Shown: piece by piece, positions 24,662-32,293 of the stretch
Position numbering within the stretch: position 1 is the first letter of the stretch
Layout: each line of letters opens with the position of its first letter
Assembly (NCBI GenBank): GCA_902493985.1
Contig: CABURR010000004.1
Location: 1 to 59,772, forward strand
DNA: 59,772 nucleotides
Source: an uncultured Collinsella sp.
GTDB lineage: Bacteria; Actinomycetota; Coriobacteriia; Coriobacteriales; Coriobacteriaceae
Direction of reading: 5' to 3'
Position numbers and translations under genes: made by a program
Notes under the pieces: model-generated
What the model was told of the DNA's origin: nothing
Databases searched by the model: none
The model's input: only the letters and a program-made list of their open reading frames with translations

Positions 24662-25951
24662 CTAGCAGATGCAGCCGTCGGCAAGCGTCTGTTTACCGCC
24701 GACAAATACATCGGTGGCACGACCGGTGAGCGTGCGGCCGGCAAAACCGGAGTTCTCGGCGCGCGACTCGTAACCGTCCTCGCCAACCGTCCAAGTTGCG
24801 GAGGGGTCGAACACGGTCAGGTCGGCAACGGATCCCGCCTTGACCTGAACCTGGTCGAGACCCAGGATCTCACGCGGTTTGATGGCCATGAGCTCGACCA
24901 TACGGCCCATGCTCATCTTGCCCGTGTTGACCAGCTCGGTGAGCACGAGCGACAGCGAGGTCTCGAGACCGATCATGCCAAAGGGCGCAAGCTCGAACTC
25001 GCGGGCCTTCTCCCACGGGGTATGGGGAGCGTGATCGGTGACGATAGCGTCGACGGTACCGTCGATGACACCCTGACGGATGGCCTCGGCATCCTCGTCG
25101 GTGCGCAGCGGCGGGTTGACCTTGAGCGAGGTGTTGTAGGTCTCGTCCAGGTCGCTCTCTGTCAGGAACATGTGGTGCGGGGTGGCCTCGCAGGTAACCT
25201 GAATGCCAGCGGCCTTGCCGGCACGCACAATCTCCAAGCCATGGGCGGTAGAGATGTGCTGGATGTGCAGCTTGGCACCGGTCAGCTTGGCGATCTCGAT
25301 GTCGCGGGCGATCTGGAGCTCCTCGCCGGCAGCCGGCCAGCCCTCGAGAGCCAGACGGGTCGAGACCTTGCCCTCGTTGATCTGGCCGTGGCCGACCAGG
25401 TCCTCATCCTGGCAGTGGCTCATAAAGACCTTACCGAACATCTTGCCGTAGTCCATGCAACGACGGAGCATGCCCGCGCCCTGCACGCCGCGACCGTCGT
25501 CGGTGAAGGCGACGGCGCCGTGGGCGACCATATCGCCCATCTCGGACATGGCCTCGCCCTTAAGACCGCGGGTCATGGCGCCCGACGGATAGACGCGGCA
25601 GTGACCGACCTCGGCAGCACGGGACTTTACGAACTCCACGACGGTACCGTTATCGGTGACGGGATCGGTGTTGGGCATGGAGCACACGCCGGTAAAGCCG
25701 CCCTTGGCAGCTGCGCGGGTACCGCTCTCGATGTCCTCTTTGACCTCGTAGCCGGGCTCGCGAAGGTGAACGTGCATATCCACCAGGCCGGGGACGAGGT
25801 ACTTGCCGGAAAGGTCGCGGACCTCGGCTCCCTCAACGGCGAGATTCTCGCCGACCTCGGCGATCTTGTCGCCGTCAATCAGGACGTCAACGACACCGTC
25901 AAGCTCGACGGACGGGTCGACGACGTGGGCATTCTTAAGAAGCAAGGCCAT
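24662..25951 (-). CDS. pyrC: Dihydroorotase
   Basis: Zinc amidohydrolase that cyclises carbamoyl aspartate to dihydroorotate. The product is 429 residues, class I length. Metal-binding motif DMHVHLREPG, further His residues in HIQHIST and EATPHH, and the catalytic Asp in VTDHAPHT. ATG 25951 has GGAGG 8 nt upstream and overlaps pyrB by 17 bp. Confidence 0.97.
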   Translation of the reverse strand: MALLLKNAHVVDPSVELDGVVDVLIDGDKIAEVGENLAVEGAEVRDLSGKYLVPGLVDMHVHLREPGYEVKEDIESGTRAAAKGGFTGVCSMPNTDPVTDNGTVVEFVKSRAAEVGHCRVYPSGAMTRGLKGEAMSEMGDMVAHGAVAFTDDGRGVQGAGMLRRCMDYGKMFGKVFMSHCQDEDLVGHGQINEGKVSTRLALEGWPAAGEELQIARDIEIAKLTGAKLHIQHISTAHGLEIVRAGKAAGIQVTCEATPHHMFLTESDLDETYNTSLKVNPPLRTDEDAEAIRQGVIDGTVDAIVTDHAPHTPWEKAREFELAPFGMIGLETSLSLVLTELVNTGKMSMGRMVELMAIKPREILGLDQVQVKAGSVADLTVFDPSATWTVGEDGYESRAENSGFAGRTLTGRATDVFVGGKQTLADGCIC

Positions 25952-26879
25952 TATCGGCACCTCCAAGCAGCAGATACAGGATAGCCATACGCACGCAGAT
26001 ACCGGCGTAGACCTGCTCCAGGATGACGGAGCGTTGCGGGTGGTCGGCCATATAGGAATCGAACTCGACGCCGCGGTTGATGGGGCCCGGGTGGCAGATA
26101 ATCGCGTCGGGCTTCATGAGCTTCTCGCGGTCCTTGGTCAGACCGAAGAGCTTGTGGTACTCGCGAATGGTCGGGAACGGGGCACCCTCGAGACGCTCCT
26201 GCTGCACGCGCAGCATGTAGACGACGTCCAGCTCGGGCAGGACGGAATCGAGGTCGCTCGTCACGTGGTCGCAGCCCAGGACCTCGGGCGCCGGCGGCAG
26301 CAGCGTGCCGGGGGCGACGGCGTAGGTCTCGCAGCCCATGATCTTAAGGGCGGGGATCAGCGAGCCGCAGACGCGGGAGTGGGCGATATCGCCGACGACG
26401 GCGACCTTCAGACCGTGGAAGTCACCCTTGTGCTCCCAGATGGTGTACAGGTCGAGCAGGGCCTGCGTGGGATGGTTGTGCTTGCCGTCACCGGCGCAGA
26501 TGACGCTCGCGGGCGAGTTCTGCGTGACGATGTAGGGAGCACCGGCGTGCTTATCGCGCACGACGATGCAATCAATCTTGTAGGCGTTGAGGGTCTCGAC
26601 GGTGTCGACAAGGCTCTCGCCTTTGACCGTAGAGGTCGAGGAGCCGCCAAAGTTGAGGCTGTCGGCCGAAAGACGCTTCTCGGCAAGCTCGAAGGAGCTG
26701 CGGGTGCGCGTCGAAGGCTCGTTGAACATGTTGACGATGGTCTTGCCCTTGAGCGTGGGGACCTTCTTGATCGCACGCTCGTTGACCTCGGAGAACGCCT
26801 TGGCGGTCTCGAGGATGAGCTTGATGTCCTCTTCGGAGTACTCGGTAATGTCGATCAGGTGCTTATGGTTGAACGCCAC
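25935..26879 (-). CDS. pyrB: Aspartate carbamoyltransferase catalytic subunit
   Basis: Condenses aspartate and carbamoyl phosphate. The product is about 314 residues. Carbamoyl-phosphate loop EPSTRTRSSFE, SSTSTVKGESL, HNHPTQALLD and the C-terminal HPGPINRG are intact. No pyrI regulatory subunit is nearby, which suggests the unregulated or non-PyrI type. The start is GTG 26879 (MAFNHKHLID); GTG 26891 would put the ribosome site against the start codon and overlap pyrR. Confidence 0.96.
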   Translation of the reverse strand: MAFNHKHLIDITEYSEEDIKLILETAKAFSEVNERAIKKVPTLKGKTIVNMFNEPSTRTRSSFELAEKRLSADSLNFGGSSTSTVKGESLVDTVETLNAYKIDCIVVRDKHAGAPYIVTQNSPASVICAGDGKHNHPTQALLDLYTIWEHKGDFHGLKVAVVGDIAHSRVCGSLIPALKIMGCETYAVAPGTLLPPAPEVLGCDHVTSDLDSVLPELDVVYMLRVQQERLEGAPFPTIREYHKLFGLTKDREKLMKPDAIICHPGPINRGVEFDSYMADHPQRSVILEQVYAGICVRMAILYLLLGGADNGLAS

Positions 26880-26883
26880 GGTA

Positions 26884-27468
26884 CTACTCACCTCCCAGCG
26901 GCGCGGAGCCCACGTGGGAACCCGGCGCGACGTCGTTAATCTCGACGGCGGTGTGGCCGTCGACTTCCTTCATATATAGGTGCACGTTCTCCTCATGCGA
27001 CGAGGGAACGTTCTTGCCGACAAAGTCCGGCGAGATGGGGAGCTCGCGGTGACCGCGGTCAACGAGAACTGCCAACTCAATGCGGCTCGGACGGCCCAGA
27101 TCCATGACGGCGTCCAGAGCGGCGCGAATGGTACGGCCCGTGTACAGGATGTCGTCCACCAGCACGACGCGCTTGCCGTCGACGCTGAAGGGAATGTTGG
27201 TGGCGTGGATCGCGGGAGCGAAATTGGTCGCATAGTCATCGCGATAGAAGCTGATGTCGAGGCTACCGAGCGGAACTTCGACGCCCTCGATCTCCTTGAT
27301 CTCCTCGGCGAGCTTCTTTGCCAGAAGGTCGCCGCGCGTGACGATGCCGACCAGAGCGAGGTCTTCACAGCCCTCGTTGCGCTCGAGAATCTCGTGCGCG
27401 ATGCGGGTCATCGCTCGATTGACGGCGGTCTCGTCCATGATGACCGCCTTGGGGGAAGTCGTGCCCAT
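26884..27468 (-). CDS. pyrR: PyrR bifunctional regulator / uracil phosphoribosyltransferase
   Basis: UMP- or UTP-bound PyrR binds pyr mRNA leaders and promotes termination; it also has uracil phosphoribosyltransferase activity. The product is 194 residues. The PRPP motif is VVLVDDILYTGRTIRAAL, with GIVTRGDLLA upstream and LVDRGHRELPI downstream. ATG 27468 follows AAGGAG by 4 nt. It is the first gene of the operon, right after an attenuator-like leader, the usual self-regulating layout. Confidence 0.96.
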   Translation of the reverse strand: MGTTSPKAVIMDETAVNRAMTRIAHEILERNEGCEDLALVGIVTRGDLLAKKLAEEIKEIEGVEVPLGSLDISFYRDDYATNFAPAIHATNIPFSVDGKRVVLVDDILYTGRTIRAALDAVMDLGRPSRIELAVLVDRGHRELPISPDFVGKNVPSSHEENVHLYMKEVDGHTAVEINDVAPGSHVGSAPLGGE

Positions 27469-27507
27469 CGATCTCCTTCCTCACATGTCTTGACTGCTGA
27501 CACAGTC

Positions 27508-27592
27508 AAAAAAATAGATGCCCGACCGCTCAAAGCGGACCAGACACCCACAGGAAAGGCTGCTCTTTGGCAGCTATGTAATTCCATGTGGG
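27508..27592 (-). promoter_or_regulatory. pyr leader: probable PyrR-type attenuator
   Basis: On the minus strand two adjacent hairpins precede pyrR. The first, 27547-27592, pairs CCCACA with TGTGGG and has an inner GCTGC/GCAGC stem. The second, about 27517-27546, closes with CCGCT/AGCGG and is followed by an unbroken T7 run, an intrinsic terminator. The bases around 27544-27550 could be used by either hairpin. An RNA-binding site for PyrR is inferred, not matched to a consensus. Confidence 0.65.
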
Positions 27593-27859
27593 TATCTCGT
27601 ACCCCTTTAATGGTCAAGGGATAGTGTAGCCAACCTAGAGCGTAATTGCGAGCATAAATACAGAGCAATCCGTAAACGGAGCCCAATGCTCCATAAACCT
27701 ATATATATTTGTGGGACGAGCTTGAAAACGCACGCACGAGCTGGCATAATCCCCTCTGCTGCACGCAAATCGGATCTACGTCCAGGGCCGTGGCGTGGGC
27801 ACTATCGCCATAAGAGGAATATCTCTGTGTAGATTACGCACAGGGAGCTGCTTCTGTGC

Positions 27860-27865
27860 TATAGT
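27860..27865 (+). promoter_or_regulatory. Probable -10 element of rpmB
   Basis: TATAGT lies 54 bp upstream of the rpmB start, at the end of an inverted repeat CACAG / CTGTG. No good -35 box is seen. Confidence 0.4.
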
Positions 27866-27919
27866 TCAGGCTTGTTTGTTAACGCGACATGTTCGTTTGT
27901 CGCCCAAGGAGGGTCAGTT

Positions 27920-28108
27920 ATGTCCAAAGTTTGCGAAGTTTGCGGTAAGCACCCCGTTGCCGGTCGCTCCATCAGCCACTCTCACCGCGTCACCAACCGT
28001 AAGTTCCGCCCCAACATCCAGCGCGTCTATGTTGTTGTCGATGGTCACCGTCGCAAGATGAACGTTTGCTCCACCTGCCTCAAGTCCGGCAAGGTTGCGC
28101 GCTCCTAA
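27920..28108 (+). CDS. rpmB: 50S ribosomal protein L28 (bL28)
   Basis: Large-subunit protein. The product is 62 residues with two CxxC pairs (CEVCG and CSTC), so it is the zinc-binding form. GRSISHSHRVTNRKFRPNIQ is the family core. ATG 27920 has AAGGAGG 7 nt upstream. It is a single-gene unit, divergent from pyrR. Confidence 0.97.
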   Translation: MSKVCEVCGKHPVAGRSISHSHRVTNRKFRPNIQRVYVVVDGHRRKMNVCSTCLKSGKVARS

Positions 28109-28176
28109 ATAAGGTCTTACCAACAAGTACCTCGGACTCTCCGGGTCAAAGACCTCGCGTTCACATAGAACTTACC

Positions 28177-28209
28177 AAAGGCGTCCTCCCCTACGGAGGG
28201 CGCCTTTTT
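28177..28209 (+). terminator. Intrinsic terminator of rpmB
   Basis: Stem AAAGGCGxCCTCC / GGAGGxCGCCTTT followed by TTTTTG. Confidence 0.85.
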
Positions 28210-28212
28210 GCA

Positions 28213-28457
28213 CTCATTGGGGACGGATTTAAATGAGTGTTTGCGAATGTCAAAGGGATCATAGCCCAGCTGATATGCCTTATAACTAACGGTACGCCTC
28301 GAGCGAGTCGAGCGCACCTTTCACGGGATTAAGATGAATATAGTCGAGCAGCTGCACCACCTGTGTGTCCGACTCAACAGCGACCCGCGAATAGCGATTA
28401 TCAAACAGATGCCCCGTTTTCCCATTGAAATACTCATGTAAGTCTGTCCCCAATGAG
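28213..28457 (-). pseudogene. Decayed REP-associated (Y1) transposase fragment with inverted ends
   Basis: The minus strand from about 28440 to 28289 reads as the C-terminal piece of an IS200/REP-type tyrosine transposase: HEYFNGKTGHLFDNRYSRVA, then LLDYIHLNPVKGALDSLEAYR and a stop. There is no start and no catalytic N-terminal half. The block is bounded by 30-bp inverted ends, 28213-28242 and 28428-28457, identical at 26 of 30 positions, each opening CTCATTGGGGAC. The right end lies within the coding remnant. It fills most of the space between rpmB and adhE. Confidence 0.75.
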
Positions 28458-28488
28458 CAAGGCGATGCAGCAGGCCGATAGTTATTTG

Positions 28489-28520
28489 TTAAAACGCTTC
28501 AGTTTATTGAAGCGTTTTAG
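28489..28520 (+). promoter_or_regulatory. Two LacI-type operator-like sites upstream of adhE
   Basis: TTAAAACGCTTCAG (28489-28502) and TTGAAGCGTTTTAG (28507-28520) form a perfect 11-bp hairpin palindrome. Each by itself is a CG-centred imperfect palindrome, with centres 18 bp apart. Each matches CTAAAGCGCTTTAG upstream of ppdK at 11 of 14 positions. A possible -10 (TATCAT, 28566-28571) follows, inside CTTGC...GCAAG. Confidence 0.5.
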
Positions 28521-28611
28521 TTTGTCTTTTACGGGAATCTGACCGTTCACCGAATTATTTCTTGCTATCATGCAAGGCGTAGGGTAAATCTCCGATCGCA
28601 AGGAGACACAA

Positions 28612-31260
28612 ATGGTGAAAAAGTCACCGGAAAACACTACTCCCGCAATTGTGGACAACGTAGAGGCGCTTGAGGCTAAGCTCGCTCAGATGCGAGAGGC
28701 CCAGGCGCTTTTTGCTACGTACACGCAGGAGCAGGTCGACAAGATCTTCTATGAGGCCGCCATGGCCGCCAACAAGGCTCGTATCCCGTTGGCGAAGATG
28801 GCCATCGAGGAGACCGGCCGCGGCGTTCTTGAGGACAAGGTCATCAAGAACCACTACGCCGCAGAGTACATCTATAACGCTTACAAGAACACCAAGACCT
28901 GTGGTGTCCTGGAGCGCGACGAGGCTTACGGCATCACCAAGATCGCCGAGCCTATCGGCATCGTGGGCGCCGTCATCCCGACGACCAACCCCACCTCCAC
29001 CGCGATCTTCAAGACGCTGATCTGCCTGAAGACCCGCAACGCCATCATCATCTCCCCGCACCCGGCTGCCGCCAAGTGCACCATCGCCGCCGCCAAGCTC
29101 GTGCTTGACGCCGCCGTCAAGGCCGGCGCCCCCGAGGGCATCATCGGCTGGGTCGATGTCCCCTCCATCGAGCTGACCAACATGGTCATGCGCGACGTCG
29201 ACATCATCCTCGCCACCGGTGGCCCGGGCATGGTCAAGGCCGCTTACTCCTCGGGCAAGCCCGCCCTGGGCGTTGGCGCCGGTAACACCCCGGTCGTCAT
29301 CGACGACACCGCCGACGTGCTGCTCGCCGTCAACTCCATCATCCACTCCAAGACCTTCGACAACGGCATGATCTGCGCTTCCGAGCAGTCCGTGACCGTC
29401 ATCGACAGCATCTATGACCAGGTTAAGGCCGAGTTCCAGAAGCGCGGCTGCTACTTCGTCAAGCAGGGTGCCGAGATGGAGGCCCTGCGTGCCGCCATGT
29501 TCAAGAACGGCGCTCTCGATCACCGCATCCCCGGCATGGCCGCTGCCAAGATCGCCGAGCTCGCCGGCATCGAGGTTCCCGCCAAGACCAAGATCCTGAT
29601 CGCCGAGGTCACCTCCACCGACCCCGCCAAGGAGGAGTTCTCCCACGAGAAGCTCTCCCCGGTCCTGGCCATGTACCACGCCAAGGACTTCCAGGAGGCC
29701 GTCGACAAGGCCGAGCACCTGGTGCTCGCCGGTGGCCCGGGCCACACCGCCTCTCTGTACGTGCACCCCGCTCAGGCCGAGAAGATCAGCCTGTTCGAGC
29801 ACGTCATGAAGGCCTGCCGTATCGTCATCAACACCCCGTCCTCGCACGGCGGCATCGGTGACCTGTACAACTTTGGCATGAAGCCGTCTCTGACCCTGGG
29901 CTGCGGCTCCTGGGGCGGCAACTCCGTCTCCGAGAACGTTGGGGTGAAGCACTTGATCAACGTTAAGACTGTGGCCGAGCGCCGTGAGAACATGCTGTGG
30001 TTCCGCGCTCCCGAGAAGGTCTACTTCAAGAAGGGTTCCACGCCCGTCGCCCTCGACGAGCTGGGCAACGTCATGGGCAAGAAGCGTGCCTTCATCGTCA
30101 CCGACCAGTTCCTCTTCAAGAATGGCAACACCCGCGCCATCGAGGCCAAGCTCGACGAGATGGGCATCGCCCACGACTGCTTCTACGACGTCGAGCCGGA
30201 TCCGTCGCTGCAGTGCGCACGTCGCGGCGCCAAGCAGATGGCTCTCTTTGAGCCGGACGTCATCATCGCCGTCGGCGGTGGCTCCGCTATGGACGCCGGC
30301 AAGATCATGTGGATGATGTACGAGCACCCCGAGTGCAAGTTTGAGGACATGGCCATGGACTTCATGGACATCCGCAAGCGTATCTTCACCTTCCCCGAGA
30401 TGGGCAAGAAGGCCTACTTCGTCGCCGTCCCGACCTCTTCGGGTACCGGCTCCGAGTGCACGCCGTTCGCCATCATCACCGACAAGGAGACCGGCATCAA
30501 GTGGCCGCTCGCCGACTACGCGCTGCTCCCCAACATGGCTATCGTCGACGCCGACAACTGCATGACCGCCCCGCGCGGCCTGACCGCTGCCTCCGGCATC
30601 GACGTCATGACCCACGCCATCGAGTCCTACGTCTCCATCATGGCTTCCGACTACACCAAGGGCCTCTCCGAGCGCGCTGCCAAGCTCGTCTTTGAGAACC
30701 TGCCCTCCAGCTTCACGAACGGCGCCAAGGACCCGCACGCCCGCGAGGAGATGCACAACGCCTCTTGCATGGCCGGTATGGCCTTCGCCAACGCCTTCCT
30801 GGGCCTCAACCACTCCATGGCCCACAAGCTCGGCGCCTTCCATCACCTGCCCCACGGCCTCGCCAACGCCGTCATCCTGACCCGCGTCATGCGCTACAAC
30901 GCTGCTGAGGCCCCCGTCAAGATGGGCACGTTCTCCCAGTATCCTTACCCCAACGCGCTGCACAACTACGCCGAGATGGCCAAGTACTGCGGTATCGAGG
31001 GCAAGGACGACAAGGAGGTCTTCGAGAACTTCATCACGAAGCTCGAGGAGCTCAAGGACTTTATCGGCGTCAAGAAGACCATCGCCGACTACGGTGTTGA
31101 CGAGCAGTACTTCCTCGACACCCTCGACGAGATGACCGAGCAGGCATTCAACGACCAGTGCACCGGCGCCAACCCGCGCTACCCGCTCATGAGCGAGATC
31201 AAGGAGCTCTACCTGGACGCCTACTACGGCCGCGAGCCCCAGGATTACGCCGTCTGCTAG
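28612..31260 (+). CDS. adhE: Bifunctional aldehyde-alcohol dehydrogenase AdhE
   Basis: Converts acetyl-CoA to acetaldehyde and then ethanol, using two NADH, to balance redox in fermentation. The product is 882 residues. The N-terminal CoA-acylating aldehyde dehydrogenase has its catalytic Cys in NGMICASEQ. The C-terminal iron alcohol dehydrogenase has VAVGGGSAMDAGK, then the metal site around GLNHSMAHKLGAFHHLPHG. Such proteins form spirosomes. ATG 28612 follows AAGGAG by 6 nt. Codons are almost all C- or G-ending, which suggests strong expression. It has its own promoter region and terminator. Confidence 0.98.
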   Translation: MVKKSPENTTPAIVDNVEALEAKLAQMREAQALFATYTQEQVDKIFYEAAMAANKARIPLAKMAIEETGRGVLEDKVIKNHYAAEYIYNAYKNTKTCGVLERDEAYGITKIAEPIGIVGAVIPTTNPTSTAIFKTLICLKTRNAIIISPHPAAAKCTIAAAKLVLDAAVKAGAPEGIIGWVDVPSIELTNMVMRDVDIILATGGPGMVKAAYSSGKPALGVGAGNTPVVIDDTADVLLAVNSIIHSKTFDNGMICASEQSVTVIDSIYDQVKAEFQKRGCYFVKQGAEMEALRAAMFKNGALDHRIPGMAAAKIAELAGIEVPAKTKILIAEVTSTDPAKEEFSHEKLSPVLAMYHAKDFQEAVDKAEHLVLAGGPGHTASLYVHPAQAEKISLFEHVMKACRIVINTPSSHGGIGDLYNFGMKPSLTLGCGSWGGNSVSENVGVKHLINVKTVAERRENMLWFRAPEKVYFKKGSTPVALDELGNVMGKKRAFIVTDQFLFKNGNTRAIEAKLDEMGIAHDCFYDVEPDPSLQCARRGAKQMALFEPDVIIAVGGGSAMDAGKIMWMMYEHPECKFEDMAMDFMDIRKRIFTFPEMGKKAYFVAVPTSSGTGSECTPFAIITDKETGIKWPLADYALLPNMAIVDADNCMTAPRGLTAASGIDVMTHAIESYVSIMASDYTKGLSERAAKLVFENLPSSFTNGAKDPHAREEMHNASCMAGMAFANAFLGLNHSMAHKLGAFHHLPHGLANAVILTRVMRYNAAEAPVKMGTFSQYPYPNALHNYAEMAKYCGIEGKDDKEVFENFITKLEELKDFIGVKKTIADYGVDEQYFLDTLDEMTEQAFNDQCTGANPRYPLMSEIKELYLDAYYGREPQDYAVC

Positions 31261-31277
31261 TTTTAGCACGGTTTTTA

Positions 31278-31316
31278 ACGGCGGGGGTGCACGGGTGTTT
31301 CACACACCCCCGCCGT
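31278..31316 (+). terminator. Terminator-like hairpin after adhE
   Basis: 12-bp perfect stem ACGGCGGGGGTG / CACCCCCGCCGT. The following bases are CGCTTCTATCG, so the U tract is weak and read-through to the next gene is possible. Confidence 0.6.
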
Positions 31317-31348
31317 CGCTTCTATCGCATCGTTGAAAGGATGCAACC

Positions 31349-32113
31349 ATGCTGCTACCCGATTCCAAGACCGAGCTCGTCCGCCGTGGCAACAAGGTCG
31401 TTTACGACCTGGGCGACAAGATCGTCAAGGTCTTTAACGAGACCAAGCCTGTCTCCGACGTGTTCAACGAGGCTTTGAATCTTGCCCGCATCAATGAGTG
31501 CGGCATCCGCAGCCCCAAGGCTCTCGAGGTTTCCCAGCTCGAGAACGCCAACGGCTGGGCGCTCGTGACCGAGAAGGTTCCGGGCACCACCCTTGCCGAG
31601 AAGATGACTGCCGAGCCCCAGCGCTTTGGTGAGTACCTCGAGATGTTCGTCGACCTCCAGATCGAGATCCACGGCTACACCTCCCCGCTGCTCAACCGTC
31701 AGCGCGACAAGTTCGCCCGCATGATCGACAGCCTTGATCAGCTCAATGCCACCACGCGCTACAACCTTCAGGAGCGTCTGGACGGCATGACCAAGGAGTT
31801 CAAGGTCTGCCACGGCGACTTCAACCCCTCCAACGTCATCGTCGGCGACGACGGCCAGCTCTATGTGTGCGACTGGGCACACGCCACCCAGGGCTCCCCT
31901 GCTGCCGACGTTGCCACCACCTACCTGCTCTTCGCCCTCAACAGCAAGGACCAGGCCGAGGCCTACCTGGAGCTCTACTGCGACCGCGCCGACATGCCCA
32001 TGCAGGTCGTGCGTCAGTGGACGAGCATCGTCGCCGCTTCCGAGCTCGCTCGTAAGCGCAACGTGAACGATGAGTTCCTGAAGAACTGGATCGACGTCGT
32101 CGATTATCAGTAA
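31349..32113 (+). CDS. APH/choline-kinase-like phosphotransferase
   Basis: A protein-kinase-like small-molecule phosphotransferase of unknown substrate. The product is 254 residues. The catalytic loop is HGDFNPSN (155-162) and the metal-binding Asp follows in VCDWAHA (D175). The N-lobe Lys is probably in DKIVKVFNE. ATG 31349 has AAAGGA upstream. The gene shares adhE's strand and its C-ending codon bias, and lies 88 bp after it. It is not assigned as an antibiotic-resistance gene; nothing in the sequence supports that. Confidence 0.75.
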   Translation: MLLPDSKTELVRRGNKVVYDLGDKIVKVFNETKPVSDVFNEALNLARINECGIRSPKALEVSQLENANGWALVTEKVPGTTLAEKMTAEPQRFGEYLEMFVDLQIEIHGYTSPLLNRQRDKFARMIDSLDQLNATTRYNLQERLDGMTKEFKVCHGDFNPSNVIVGDDGQLYVCDWAHATQGSPAADVATTYLLFALNSKDQAEAYLELYCDRADMPMQVVRQWTSIVAASELARKRNVNDEFLKNWIDVVDYQ

Positions 32114-32150
32114 TATCTGAGCGATTTATTTCGCATCGGAGGCACAATGG

Positions 32151-32185
32151 AAAACCCCGCAGTTCGCATGGGCTGTGGGGTTTTT
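32151..32185 (+). terminator. Intrinsic terminator after the phosphotransferase gene
   Basis: Stem AAAACCCCGCAG / CTGTGGGGTTTT followed by TCTTTT. Confidence 0.85.
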
Positions 32186-32220
32186 CTTTTAGCGATTGAG
32201 CACGCAGGCAAGGTAAAATG

Positions 32221-32261
32221 ACGGCCCCGCATCTCCCCGATCTGGAGAAATGCGGGGCCGT
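32221..32261 (-). terminator. Intrinsic terminator of proS
   Basis: Perfect 12-bp stem ACGGCCCCGCAT / ATGCGGGGCCGT, followed on the minus strand by CATTTTACC. Confidence 0.75.
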
Positions 32262-32293
32262 CCCGTATATCGAACTACAAGCGAAATCGTCGA

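Noticed and set aside
28117..28317. 66-residue minus-strand open frame after rpmB
   Set aside because: It crosses the rpmB terminator and runs in a different frame from the transposase remnant; no family features.
28624..31269. 881-residue open frame on the minus strand opposite adhE
   Set aside because: Long antisense frame produced by the strong C-ending codon bias of adhE; no domains.
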